Shown in pieces: positions 18,642 to 27,839 of a stretch of DNA of 64,000 nt. The stretch comes from Shewanella sp. MBTL60-007. GTDB taxonomy: Bacteria; Pseudomonadota; Gammaproteobacteria; Enterobacterales; Shewanellaceae. Both the position numbers and the translations under genes were made by a program. Under the pieces are notes generated by a model. The model searched no databases and was not told the origin of the DNA. It worked only from the letters and a program-made list of their open reading frames with translations. The DNA lies in NCBI RefSeq assembly GCF_019654915.1, contig NZ_BPET01000001.1:1-64000 (forward strand), in the 5' to 3' direction. Within the stretch, counting starts at the first letter, position 1. The number at the start of each line of letters is the position of its first letter.

Positions 18642-19967
18642 TTAAAGAATAAAGCGGCTTAAATCTTCGTCTTGTACCAAGTTGTCTAAGTGCGCCTTAA
18701 CATACTCGGCATCAATCACAGACACTGAGCCTGATTTGTCAGAAGCCTCAAAAGAAAGCTCTTCCATCAAGCGTTCCATGACAGTGTGTAGACGACGAGC
18801 ACCGATGTTTTCTGTGCGCTCGTTTACCTGCCAAGCGGCTTCGGCAATGCTGTCGATACCGTCTTCGGTAAACTCAACCGTCACGCCTTCGGTTGCCATC
18901 AAGGCGATATACTGCTCAGTCAGTGATGCATGTGGCTCAGTCAAAATACGCTTAAAATCACCTGCAGATAGTGCATCTAACTCGACGCGGATCGGTAGGC
19001 GGCCTTGAAGCTCTGGAATGAGATCCGATGGCTTAGACATCTGAAATGCACCAGAGGCGATAAACAGGATATGGTCAGTTTTAACCATGCCGTGTTTGGT
19101 GTTAACCGTACAACCTTCAACTAGAGGCAGTAGATCGCGCTGTACACCTTCACGAGAAACGTCTGGGCCAGATGACTCACCACGCTTACAGATCTTATCG
19201 ATCTCATCTAAGAACACGATACCGTGCTGCTCAACTAATTCGATAGCTTGCTCTTTCAAGTCTTCTTGATTAACTAGCTTAGAGGCTTCTTCCTCGATCA
19301 ATAGCTTATAAGCTTCCTTGATTGGCATCTTACGGCGCTTGCTAGCACCCGGTCCCATGTTTTGGAACATGCTCTGTAGCTGGTTAGTCATCTCTTCCAT
19401 GCCAGGAGGAGACATGATTTCGATGCCAACTTGCGGTGCCGCAATATCGATTTCGATTTCTTTATCGTCTAGTTGGCCTTCGCGAAGTTTTTTACGGAAG
19501 ATTTGGCGAGTCGCGCTATCATCGGCTTTCTCGTTGTCCCAATCTTCTTTAGGTTTAGGTAGCAAAGCATCTAAAATTCGCTCTTCTGCCGCTTCTTCGG
19601 CGCGGAATTTACACTTTTTAATCTGCTCTTCACGGGTCAGCTTGATGGCAGAGTCAGTTAGATCGCGAATGATCTGCTCAACTTCCTTACCGACATAGCC
19701 AACTTCGGTGAACTTAGTCGCTTCAACCTTGATGAAAGGCGCTTTTGCAAGGCGGGCTAGACGGCGAGCTATCTCGGTCTTACCTACACCCGTTGGGCCA
19801 ATCATTAGGATATTCTTTGGCGTCACTTCTTGGCGTAAGTCAGCGGCAAGCTGCATACGACGCCAGCGATTACGCAGTGCAATAGCAACAGAACGCTTAG
19901 CTTTTTGCTGGCCAATAATGTGACTGTCTAGCTCATGAACAATTTCACGTGGTGTCATCTCAGACAT
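18642..19967 (-). CDS. hslU: ATP-dependent protease ATPase subunit HslU
   Basis: HslU is the AAA+ unfoldase of the HslUV (ClpYQ) protease; it unfolds substrates and threads them into HslV. The 441-aa protein has Walker A GPTGVGKT (57-64), the pore loop GYVG (90-93), the inserted I-domain (about 105-240), Walker B VFLDEID (251-257) and the C-terminal tail ending in RFIL, which docks into HslV. It follows hslV by 45 bp and shares its sigma-32-type promoter. Confidence 0.98.
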   Translation of the reverse strand: MSEMTPREIVHELDSHIIGQQKAKRSVAIALRNRWRRMQLAADLRQEVTPKNILMIGPTGVGKTEIARRLARLAKAPFIKVEATKFTEVGYVGKEVEQIIRDLTDSAIKLTREEQIKKCKFRAEEAAEERILDALLPKPKEDWDNEKADDSATRQIFRKKLREGQLDDKEIEIDIAAPQVGIEIMSPPGMEEMTNQLQSMFQNMGPGASKRRKMPIKEAYKLLIEEEASKLVNQEDLKEQAIELVEQHGIVFLDEIDKICKRGESSGPDVSREGVQRDLLPLVEGCTVNTKHGMVKTDHILFIASGAFQMSKPSDLIPELQGRLPIRVELDALSAGDFKRILTEPHASLTEQYIALMATEGVTVEFTEDGIDSIAEAAWQVNERTENIGARRLHTVMERLMEELSFEASDKSGSVSVIDAEYVKAHLDNLVQDEDLSRFIL

Positions 19968-20012
19968 AATCTTTCCTCATGCTTTACAGCATTGTCGACC
20001 AAGCGCGGGCGC

Positions 20013-20537
20013 TTAGTACTTTAATTCTTCAATAGTTTTAAACTGGTTGGTGAATACACAGATATCACCTGCGATTGTCAGCGACTTTTCGGCGATTTCA
20101 AGAGCACTTAAGTCTGTGTTTTCTAAAAGTGCGGTCGCGGCTGACTGGGCAAAGTTGCCACCAGAACCAATAGCGATAAGGTCATTTTCAGGCTGAACAA
20201 CATCACCATTACCGGTAATGATTAATGAAGATTCGGCATCGGCCACCGCAAGCAGGGCTTCAAGCTTGCGCAGTACTTTATCTGAGCGCCAGTCTTTAGC
20301 CATTTCAACGGCGGCACGCATAAGGTGACCTTGGTGCATTTCGAGTTTAGCTTCGAAACGCTCGAATAGGGTGAATGCATCGGCTGTACCGCCAGCAAAG
20401 CCCGCAAGTACCTTGTTGTGGTACAAGCGACGAACTTTTCTAGCATTGCCTTTCATAACGGTATTACCGAGAGAAACTTGGCCATCACCAGCGATAACAA
20501 CTTGGTTATTTCGGCGTACTGATACGATTGTGGTCAC
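20013..20537 (-). CDS. hslV: ATP-dependent protease proteolytic subunit HslV
   Basis: HslV is the proteasome-like threonine peptidase of HslUV. The protein is 174 aa. Threonine 2 (MTTIVSVRR) becomes the N-terminal nucleophile after methionine removal; the [20 protein letters not shown] block is diagnostic and includes the conserved lysine of the active site. It is first in the hslVU operon, about 50 bp downstream of a heat-shock promoter match. Confidence 0.98.
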   Translation of the reverse strand: MTTIVSVRRNNQVVIAGDGQVSLGNTVMKGNARKVRRLYHNKVLAGFAGGTADAFTLFERFEAKLEMHQGHLMRAAVEMAKDWRSDKVLRKLEALLAVADAESSLIITGNGDVVQPENDLIAIGSGGNFAQSAATALLENTDLSALEIAEKSLTIAGDICVFTNQFKTIEELKY

Positions 20538-20593
20538 AATAAATCCTCTTCTCTAGCCAGAGGCGTTATGCCTTCTGGTTGACGATAATAGAG

Positions 20594-20621
20594 ATATGGG
20601 GATGCTGATTTGAATATCAAG
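20594..20621 (-). promoter_or_regulatory. Sigma-32 heat-shock promoter of hslVU
   Basis: Reading the minus strand, CTTGATA (20621-20615) is followed after 13 nt by CCCCATAT (20601-20594). This is very close to the RpoH consensus CTTGAAA-N(13-17)-CCCCATnT. It sits about 57 bp upstream of the hslV start and just after the ftsN terminator, and hslVU is a known RpoH target in E. coli. Confidence 0.85.
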
Positions 20622-20642
20622 GGGTGTATCGTGGCCAGCCAT

Positions 20643-20670
20643 AAAAAAACGCTGCACAGGGCAGCGTTTT
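20643..20670 (-). terminator. ftsN terminator
   Basis: AAAACGCTGC and GCAGCGTTTT form a 10-bp stem with an ACAGG loop. A T run follows on the minus strand, 18 bp past the ftsN stop. It separates ftsN from the hslVU promoter. Confidence 0.88.
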
Positions 20671-20687
20671 GTTTGAGACGAGTTTAT

Positions 20688-21263
20688 TTAACCTTCCCAG
20701 AACCAGATCTGACAGCCGTTGGTGCCGCCATTTTGTAAGATATGACGCTGTCTTTCGGCATCACGTTTCTTATCGTAAGGTCCTAGTACGACTTTATACC
20801 AGATCCCGCTGCTACCTTTGACTTTACGCACCTGAGCTTCTAAGCCTTGGAAAGCGATAATCGCTTTTAGCTCATTGGCCTGAGACTCTTTTCTAAATGA
20901 GCCACACTGCATCTGGTAAGGACGCTTAGGTTTGTCAGAGGTGTCAGGAATATCGACTTCAACCTTCTTGTTTTCCAGCTCTTCAAGATAGGTCCACTCC
21001 TCTTTAGGTACTGGAGGCAGTGCATCAGGATCTTTCTTGACAGGCTTTTTCTTTGGCTGCTCGACAACAGCAGGAGCAGGCGCTGGCTCGTCACTGGAAC
21101 TTAGAGTCCACAGCAAATAGCCAAAACCGCCTAAGCCTGTAAGCGTGATAAGCAACAGCAGAATAGGGAAACGCTTAGGCGCGCTCCCTTTTGAGCTCTT
21201 TTTGCGAGCGCTGTTCTTACCTTTTCGAGCAGGCTTTCGGTTTGCATAATCACGATTTGTCAT
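20688..21263 (-). CDS. ftsN: SPOR-domain cell division protein, FtsN-like
   Basis: This 191-aa bitopic protein has a basic cytoplasmic N-terminus, one membrane helix (about 33-53), a Pro/Lys-rich periplasmic linker and a C-terminal SPOR domain (about 115-190). SPOR domains bind denuded septal peptidoglycan, and FtsN activates septal wall synthesis. It is shorter than E. coli FtsN (319 aa), but position between argS and hslV supports the name. It starts 10 bp after argS, so the two are co-transcribed. Confidence 0.88.
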   Translation of the reverse strand: MTNRDYANRKPARKGKNSARKKSSKGSAPKRFPILLLLITLTGLGGFGYLLWTLSSSDEPAPAPAVVEQPKKKPVKKDPDALPPVPKEEWTYLEELENKKVEVDIPDTSDKPKRPYQMQCGSFRKESQANELKAIIAFQGLEAQVRKVKGSSGIWYKVVLGPYDKKRDAERQRHILQNGGTNGCQIWFWEG

Positions 21264-21273
21264 GGGTTAAAGG

Positions 21274-23019
21274 TTACATCCGTTCTAACGTTTCAACACC
21301 AAGAAGGTTCAGGCCTTGCTTCAAGGTCTTAGCGGTTAGCTGAGACAATAGCAGGCGGCTCTTTTTCAACTCTTCTGTTTCAGCTGCCAGTACAGGGCAA
21401 GCCTCATAGAAGCTAGAGAAAGCACCTGCAAGCTCAAATAGGTAACCACAAAGTGCATGAGGCTGACCTTTACCCACCATGCGTGCCATGACTTCACCAA
21501 ACTGGGCCAGCTTAGTACCTAGGTCTTTCTCCTTCTCGTGATCAAGAATGATTGTTGCATCGCTTAAATCAACGTCTTGAGCACGCTTGAAGATCCCCGC
21601 TACACGAGTGTAGGCGTAGAGTAGGTATGGTGCTGTGTTACCTTCAAAGCTCAGCATCTGCTCAAAGCTAAAGATGTAATCACTTGCGCGGTTCTTAGAA
21701 AGATCGGCGTACTTAACAGATGCGATACCCACAACACGGGCAATTTCGGCCAGCTCAGCTTCATCCATATCAGGGTTCTTGCTGCGAACAAGTTCGAGTG
21801 CACGGCTGTCGGCTTCGTTTAGTAAGTCGATAAGTTTCACCACACCACCAGAGCGAGTCTTGAATGGACGGCCGTCTTCACCGTTCATGGTACCGAAGCC
21901 CATGTGCTCGAAGCTCATCTCTTCGCGAACAAAGTTAGCGGTCTTGGCTAGCTTAAACACTTGCTGGAAGTGGAGTGCCTGACGCAAGTCAACGAAGTAA
22001 AGTGCACGGTCTGCTTTTAATACGCTTGAACGGTAGCGCATCGCAGCTAAGTCGCTGGTGGCATACAGGTAACCGCCATCGGCTTTTTGGATAATAACCG
22101 GTAGAGGCTCGCCTTCTTTGTTTTTAAATTCTTCTTGGAAAACAACTTTTGCGCCGTTGCTCTCTGCAAGTAGACCTTGAGCGTCAAGGTCTGCAACCAC
22201 TTGCTCTAGGTCATCGTTATAAGCACTCTCGCCGCGAACATCTGCACGAGTTAAGCTGACACCTAAACGCTCGTACAACTCGTGACAATGGCTTAATGAA
22301 ATATCGTTAAATTCACGCCATAGCTTGTTGCAATACTCATCGCCAGATTGAAGTTCTACAACTAGCTTACGTGCGCGGGTAGCGAACTCTTCAGACTCAT
22401 CGAAACGCACTTTAGCGGCACGATAGAAGGTCTCAAGATCCGACAACTCCATCTTGGCTTGCTCGCCATTGGCGGCGCGAAGCTCTTCCATATAGGCAAG
22501 TAGCATACCGAACTGCGTACCCCAGTCACCCACATGGTTTTGACGAATAACATTGTGGCCAAGAAATTCAAGGGCGCGCACAACGCTGTCACCGATGATC
22601 GTCGAGCGTAGGTGACCTACGTGCATCTCTTTGGCTAGGTTTGGCGAAGAGTAATCGACAACAACAGTTTGCGGTGCTGGCAATTCGATACCTAAAGTGT
22701 CGCTGTTAAGTGCAGCCATTAACTGGTTTGCCAAGGCGTTATCATCAATAAAGAAGTTGATAAAACCAGGACCTGCGATCTCGACTTTCTCAACATGAGC
22801 CGAAGTCGGTAGGTTATCGATCAGTAGCTGGGCGATTTCACGTGGATTTTTACCGGCCGCCTTGGTCAGCATCATTGCCAAGTTAGTCGCAAAATCACCG
22901 TGGCTCTTATCTTTCGTTCGGTCGACCTGAATGCGGGCTTCAAAATCTGCAGGAACAATCCCTTGTTGTTTAAGGGCATTTAAAGATTCAGCGAGTAAAG
23001 ATTGAGTATGTGATTTCAT
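21274..23019 (-). CDS. argS: Arginyl-tRNA synthetase
   Basis: This class I synthetase charges tRNA-Arg. The 581-aa length is typical. The HIGH-type motif is HVGH (133-136, after SSPNLAKEM), and the KMSKS site has the altered form usual for ArgRS (RPFKTRSG). The N-terminal Add1 domain and C-terminal anticodon-binding DALR helices are in place. It precedes ftsN by 10 bp. Confidence 0.98.
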   Translation of the reverse strand: MKSHTQSLLAESLNALKQQGIVPADFEARIQVDRTKDKSHGDFATNLAMMLTKAAGKNPREIAQLLIDNLPTSAHVEKVEIAGPGFINFFIDDNALANQLMAALNSDTLGIELPAPQTVVVDYSSPNLAKEMHVGHLRSTIIGDSVVRALEFLGHNVIRQNHVGDWGTQFGMLLAYMEELRAANGEQAKMELSDLETFYRAAKVRFDESEEFATRARKLVVELQSGDEYCNKLWREFNDISLSHCHELYERLGVSLTRADVRGESAYNDDLEQVVADLDAQGLLAESNGAKVVFQEEFKNKEGEPLPVIIQKADGGYLYATSDLAAMRYRSSVLKADRALYFVDLRQALHFQQVFKLAKTANFVREEMSFEHMGFGTMNGEDGRPFKTRSGGVVKLIDLLNEADSRALELVRSKNPDMDEAELAEIARVVGIASVKYADLSKNRASDYIFSFEQMLSFEGNTAPYLLYAYTRVAGIFKRAQDVDLSDATIILDHEKEKDLGTKLAQFGEVMARMVGKGQPHALCGYLFELAGAFSSFYEACPVLAAETEELKKSRLLLSQLTAKTLKQGLNLLGVETLERM

Positions 23020-23143
23020 TGGCGTTTGATCGACACTTACATAAAGAAAAATAATAAGGAGTAACCGACTATTTTAGCCGCTAGTGGCGGTGAATTACTA
23101 TCCTCTAGCGAACTTTTTCTGCATTGAAATGGATAAAGTCGAT

Positions 23144-25339
23144 TTAAAGCAGATCCTGGGGGTCTCTATCTATGCTCCAACGACATTTTTTAGCTAGCGG
23201 CAGTTGCTCAATTTGCGGTAGCGCTCGTTCAAACTCCTGCTGCAGTCGATTACGATTTTTAGTCTGGAATAACAGCTGGCGACGATACTTACCGGCTTTC
23301 CTGTCGAGCGGTGCAGGCATGGGGCCAATTACCTCACACTCTTCATCTTGCGGTAACAAAGCACCTATCTGGCTCAATAGGTTATCGGCATCGATAGCTT
23401 GATGGGCCTCGGCACGAATTAACACCATGTGCCATGCTGGTGGAAGTAAGGCTTGAGTCCGTTCAAATAGCTGATTACGGGCAAATTCTCCATAACCTTT
23501 GTGCATCAGTTCGCGCAGCATGGCGTTATCGCTTTGATGGGTCTGCAGCAATACTGTACCGGGCTTAGTGGCGCGCCCAGCACGACCGGAGACTTGAGTA
23601 TAGAGCTGACCAAAACGCTCTGGTGCTCTAAAATCGGCGCTAAATAGCGCACCATCGACATCTAACAGCCCTACGAGGGTGACATCGGGGAAATGGTGTC
23701 CCTTGGCAAGCATCTGGGTGCCGACAAGAATTTTATACTCGCCTTTATGAATAGCGTTGAGGTGCTCTTCGAGCGAGCCCTTATTGCGGGTGGTATCTCT
23801 GTCTATACGCACCACAGGATGGTTGGGAAACTCTTTTTCTAAAAATGAAGCCAGTTGTTCAGTGCCTACGCCTTGCCCCGCAAGCATGGTGCTGCCGCAG
23901 CTATGGCACTGTCTCGGGATGGCATATTGATTACTGCAGTGGTGGCAGCGAATTTCACCGAGGGCCTGATGTACGGTGAAGAAGGCGTCGCAGCGATCGC
24001 ACTCGTGTAGGTGACCACATTCGTGGCAGATGAGTGCTGGGGCAAAGCCGCGGCGGTTCAAAAACAGGATCACCTGATTACCTGCATCGAGGTGGATTCG
24101 CATCTCATTTAATAGTGCGTGAGATATCCCCGAACGCAGTGGTTGATTGCGAATATCGATGATGCCCTGGCGTACTTTTTCGGCTGCGCCCGCACGTTTG
24201 GCTAGATGCAGGTGTTGATAACGACCATTTAAGGCGTTTTGTAGTGTCTCTAGTGATGGTGTAGCCGTGCCTAAAATCACCGGGATCTGCTCTAGGTGAC
24301 CGCGCATCACGGCTAAGTCGCGGGCGTGATAGCCAACACCTTCTTGCTGCTTAAAACTGGCGTCGTGCTCTTCGTCTAAGATGATCACCCCGGGGTAAGC
24401 CATAGGGGTAAACAGTGCCGAGCGAGTACCGATAATAATTGCTGCCTCTCCAGATTTGGATTGGCGCCAAGCATCAAGCCTCTGGTTATCGGTGAGTCCT
24501 GAATGGATCACCGCTACCTTGACGTTGAATCTGCGTCTAAATCGGTTAATAGTTTGTGGCGTAAGGCCAATTTCGGGAACGAGTACTAAGGCTTGCTTTC
24601 CTTGCCTGAGCACGGTTTCGAGCATGGCAAGATAGACCTCGGTCTTTCCCGAACCCGTGACCCCTTCAAGCAGGGTACAGTGGTAACCGGACTGCTGGGT
24701 TAGGGTTGCTACGGCAATGGCCTGTTCTGGGTTGAGCCTATGGGGCTCTTCTGTCATCTCAAGTGTTTCACGCCAACTTAAATCGGTGGCAAGTATACGG
24801 CTTTTCTTTTCAATCCAACCTTTGTCGTCCAACGCTTTTACGGCGGCTTTGCTTAGATCCAACGTGGTAATTTCGTTTAGCTCTAAGTCGCGTTCACGTA
24901 GAGTATGCAGTAGTTTACGCTGTGCCGGTGCGCGGTTCAGTTGATTGATATCAGCCTCTTTGCCAGCATCGGTTAACGTCCAATAGCTGACGGTAGAGGC
25001 TTTTACTTCGGCACCTTTGCGCAGTGCCACAGGAATGGCTTGTGACAGCATCTGACCTAGGCTGCAGAAGTAATACCTTGCAGCCCAAGCGGTTAATTTA
25101 TAGAGTGATTCTGGTAGTAGTGGCTCGGTGTCAAGGATTGCCACAATCGGTTTGATCTGCTTAGGCGTCAGTGAGCAGCTATCGCTGGTGGCGGTAATTA
25201 GGCCGATGAGTTGTTGACGACCAAATGGCACCTGTACACGCATGCCTTTTTGAGGCGTAATGGTGATGTGCTCAGGCACTTGGTAGCTAAAGTTTTGCCG
25301 CATTGGAACGGGAAGTGCGACCTCAACAAACAAAGGCAT
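23144..25339 (-). CDS. priA: Primosomal protein N' (replication restart helicase PriA)
   Basis: PriA is the 3'-5' helicase that recognises stalled or repaired forks and reloads the replisome. The 731-aa protein has an N-terminal DNA-binding part, Walker A GVTGSGKT (226-233), the DEEH box (322-325) and eight zinc-binding cysteines in two sets (438, 441, 447, 450 and 465, 468, 478, 481). A C-terminal helicase lobe follows. It is the first gene of the priA-argS-ftsN run, 124 bp before argS. Confidence 0.98.
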   Translation of the reverse strand: MPLFVEVALPVPMRQNFSYQVPEHITITPQKGMRVQVPFGRQQLIGLITATSDSCSLTPKQIKPIVAILDTEPLLPESLYKLTAWAARYYFCSLGQMLSQAIPVALRKGAEVKASTVSYWTLTDAGKEADINQLNRAPAQRKLLHTLRERDLELNEITTLDLSKAAVKALDDKGWIEKKSRILATDLSWRETLEMTEEPHRLNPEQAIAVATLTQQSGYHCTLLEGVTGSGKTEVYLAMLETVLRQGKQALVLVPEIGLTPQTINRFRRRFNVKVAVIHSGLTDNQRLDAWRQSKSGEAAIIIGTRSALFTPMAYPGVIILDEEHDASFKQQEGVGYHARDLAVMRGHLEQIPVILGTATPSLETLQNALNGRYQHLHLAKRAGAAEKVRQGIIDIRNQPLRSGISHALLNEMRIHLDAGNQVILFLNRRGFAPALICHECGHLHECDRCDAFFTVHQALGEIRCHHCSNQYAIPRQCHSCGSTMLAGQGVGTEQLASFLEKEFPNHPVVRIDRDTTRNKGSLEEHLNAIHKGEYKILVGTQMLAKGHHFPDVTLVGLLDVDGALFSADFRAPERFGQLYTQVSGRAGRATKPGTVLLQTHQSDNAMLRELMHKGYGEFARNQLFERTQALLPPAWHMVLIRAEAHQAIDADNLLSQIGALLPQDEECEVIGPMPAPLDRKAGKYRRQLLFQTKNRNRLQQEFERALPQIEQLPLAKKCRWSIDRDPQDLL

Positions 25340-25549
25340 AGGGTTACTGTTTCGAAAGGATATTGGCTTTAAGTGTACCGAGGCTATTAACTGAGAGCTA
25401 GCGAGAATTGATTTTATTAGCCCGATGCGAAGTGATGGTTATTAGGTGGAGACAGATGTTCGCTGGCGGTTATACTCTGTTTTATAGACCAATATTTTAA
25501 TAAAGAAATGACCAACATAGATGGTTAACTTAGATTAGGAAGCACTTTA

Positions 25550-26260
25550 ATGAAGAGAATCATATTGGCGCTAGCAGGCTTTATGATGCTAACCACGGCC
25601 CATGCACAGGTGTCCCATGTCAGTATTAATGAGCGGCAATTTGAGCTTGGTCAGCATCCTAGTTTAAAAGTTAATATCGTGTCATCTCACTCTAGCTTAA
25701 AAAAAGTTCAGTTTTCTATTCGTCAGGCCAGCGGCGAAGAGCGGCTCATCTCTAAGCCCTTGACGAGCTTTATGGTGCAAGTGGAAGGTGTCGATGATGT
25801 GGTCGATAAAGATGCCGTGTTAATAGTTAAAGAGTATCAGGTTAATCGCTGGCACCAAGTTAAGGTGTTAAGTTTATTTAACTCTAATTTGTCACACGCC
25901 GAAAAGGATAGCCGCTCTTTAGCTGCTCCAGAGCTTAAATCAACGGAAAGCCTAGTTGGAAATAATAGCGGTATTCGAGTTAGTGGCGCTGACGTCATAG
26001 TGAGTCGCTTAGACGATTGCCAGATTGAATTTGATGGTAAAGAGACGCTTTGGCGGGTGGCTAATCGACAATCAAAACGATGGGGAATTAGCCCCTATGG
26101 AGCGATGCTCGCCATTTTTGAGACGAATCCTAAGGAGTTTAATCGGCAGAGTATTCATGGTCTGAAATCAGAGGCTAAATTGGAGTGTCCGTCGATGACC
26201 ACGCTGGAGAAGTATGCTGATGCCAAGGCTGCAGAGAAAGAGTTTGATGCGATGAAATAG
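25550..26260 (+). CDS. Periplasmic protein with a FimV-like C-terminal motif
   Basis: The 236-aa product has a signal peptide (cleavage near AHA-Q, residue 20) and a beta-rich N-terminal half. The C-terminal stretch (about 160-210; ETLWRVANR...YGAMLAIFETNPKEF...GLKSEAKLECPS) resembles the FimV/LysM-like motif of FimV-type proteins, which bind peptidoglycan near type IV pilus machinery. It is much shorter than FimV and has no membrane or TPR part. Function unknown. It is monocistronic and divergent from priA. Confidence 0.75.
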   Translation: MKRIILALAGFMMLTTAHAQVSHVSINERQFELGQHPSLKVNIVSSHSSLKKVQFSIRQASGEERLISKPLTSFMVQVEGVDDVVDKDAVLIVKEYQVNRWHQVKVLSLFNSNLSHAEKDSRSLAAPELKSTESLVGNNSGIRVSGADVIVSRLDDCQIEFDGKETLWRVANRQSKRWGISPYGAMLAIFETNPKEFNRQSIHGLKSEAKLECPSMTTLEKYADAKAAEKEFDAMK

Positions 26261-26283
26261 TGATTTAATACCTTAGTGCAGAG

Positions 26284-26309
26284 CACAGTAATAATGGCTT
26301 TTTACTGTG
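26284..26309 (+). other. Hairpin after the FimV-like gene
   Basis: CACAGTAA and TTACTGTG form an 8-bp stem over a 10-nt loop, 24 bp past the stop. It has no T run and may be a weak terminator. Confidence 0.4.
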
Positions 26310-26400
26310 GTCGGGTATAATTCATTAAACAGCTAAAGTGGTGCTTGAATCTACAATATAGATCCTGTAGTATTCGCCGCCTAAATAATTTTATTAACTG

Positions 26401-26437
26401 CATGTGGTGTCCGACTTCGGGTTGGAAGAGCGACATG
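26401..26437 (+). promoter_or_regulatory. Ribosomal protein L31 leader (candidate)
   Basis: CATGT (26401-26405) pairs with ACATG (26433-26437), enclosing a hairpin TCCGAC-TTCGG-GTTGGA (26410-26426). It lies 22 bp before the rpmE start. Leaders of this kind, bound by L31 to repress its own synthesis, are described for gammaproteobacterial rpmE. The pairing is visible; identity with that leader class is inferred. Confidence 0.55.
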
Positions 26438-26459
26438 GCCTTTTACTGAGGTAATTCCA

Positions 26460-26672
26460 ATGAAACCAGGCATTCATCCTGATTATGCAGAAATCACTGC
26501 AACTTGTACTTGTGGTAACGTTATCAAGATTAACTCTACTGTAGGTAAAGATTTACACCTAGACGTATGTGGTTCATGTCACCCATTCTACACTGGTACC
26601 CAGAAAGTTATGGATACTGGCGGACGTATCGACAAGTTCAACAAGCGCTTTGGTGCACTTGGCAAGAAGTAA
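26460..26672 (+). CDS. rpmE: 50S ribosomal protein L31, zinc-containing form
   Basis: L31 is a small protein that bridges the large and small ribosomal subunits. The 70-aa sequence keeps the four zinc cysteines (C16, C18, C37, C40), so it is the zinc-binding C+ form, not the zinc-free paralogue YkgM. It is monocistronic, with a candidate L31-binding leader upstream and a strong terminator downstream. Confidence 0.98.
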   Translation: MKPGIHPDYAEITATCTCGNVIKINSTVGKDLHLDVCGSCHPFYTGTQKVMDTGGRIDKFNKRFGALGKK

Positions 26673-26691
26673 TTACTTCTGCAATGAATTT

Positions 26692-26718
26692 AAAAAAGGC
26701 GCCTTATGGCGCCTTTTT
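26692..26718 (+). terminator. rpmE terminator
   Basis: AAAAAGGCGCC and GGCGCCTTTTT form a perfect stem with a TTAT loop and a T run, 20 bp after the rpmE stop. Confidence 0.93.
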
Positions 26719-26862
26719 GCTATCTTGAGTTTACCGTCAGCATCTGTGCTCACCAGTTAAGGGGGACTTTTCTACCTGTTCACATAGCTATCTGTCATGG
26801 CCCCGTGATACTTTTACTGCATGGCGTGTTTCTGCGTTGTGGGTATTAAGGAGAGCCAAGAG

Positions 26863-27636
26863 ATGGGTCTAACAAGAGTATTGGCAGTCCTGCTGTTAGC
26901 TTTACAGGTTTTCGCCGCACAAGCGAGCCAGTGTGTGCCGACTCAATTTGATGAAACCGTTACCCTAGATTACGTTAACGATGGGGACACAATCACATTA
27001 ACTGATGGTAGATTGATCCGCCTTATCGGTATCGATGCCCCAGAGATCGATTTTCAATTTCCTGCTCTTTCTCAGCCCTATGCGACTTCGGCAAAACAAT
27101 ACTTGTCACAGAGAATCAAACCCGGCCAGACGCTACTATTGGCTTTCGATAAGAGGCGTTTAGACTTTTTTGGGCGTACATTGGCCTATGTTTACACTCA
27201 AGATTTACAGCATCTGCAAGAGTTGATGTTAGCTAACGGTTTTGCCAAGGCAAGGGTCTATCAGAATGATTACTTTTGGCAATGTCTAAGTAAGGTTGAG
27301 CAAAAAGCACGGGAGCATAGGGTTGGACTCTGGAGCCATAAAGCTTATCAAGCCAAGCTGACCAATGCACTTTCTCGTGATGATAGTAATAAATGGTTAG
27401 AGGTCAGAGGAGTTGTTACGGGTTATGAAAGAAAAGGTCAAAATTTTGAGCTAAATATCGATAATAACTTAGTTGTGATGATGTCTCAGCAAGATATTGG
27501 TAAGTTTAGTAACATTTTGACTCTTAATCTGCTTGAAAGCCCAGTAATTGTTCGAGGCAAGCTGTACTTTTCTTACGGTAAATATCGCCTAAATGCGACT
27601 CATCCCTCCCAGATAACCTTAGAAAATACACCCTAG
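26863..27636 (+). CDS. Secreted thermonuclease-like (SNase-fold) protein
   Basis: This is a staphylococcal-nuclease-fold protein of 257 aa with a signal peptide (MGLTRVLAVLLLALQVFAAQA). I use ATG 26863 instead of the in-frame ATG at 26821, because AAGGAGA lies 8 nt before it and it begins the signal peptide directly. SNase motifs are present: DGDTITL, RLIGIDAPE, LLAFDKRRLDFFGRTLAYVY and LMLANGFAKA. The active-site arginine/aspartate pattern suggests a working nuclease. The C-terminal third (about 175-255) is an OB-like extension of unknown role. Confidence 0.85.
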   Translation: MGLTRVLAVLLLALQVFAAQASQCVPTQFDETVTLDYVNDGDTITLTDGRLIRLIGIDAPEIDFQFPALSQPYATSAKQYLSQRIKPGQTLLLAFDKRRLDFFGRTLAYVYTQDLQHLQELMLANGFAKARVYQNDYFWQCLSKVEQKAREHRVGLWSHKAYQAKLTNALSRDDSNKWLEVRGVVTGYERKGQNFELNIDNNLVVMMSQQDIGKFSNILTLNLLESPVIVRGKLYFSYGKYRLNATHPSQITLENTP

Positions 27637-27839
27637 GAATAATATATAGCGATAAAGTTAAAAAATGAGAAGAACTTATTTGAAATGACCTGAGATTCAA
27701 GTATCTTAGCGGCTATCAGCTAACTGTTTTTTGCTCAAATAAGATGCTTTAAAAAAGCACTATTATCGAGCCGTAAAATGAACCTTTAGTTGTCGACCTT
27801 TCGCTCAGGATATTATTAGTCGCACTCAGGATTAGAAAA

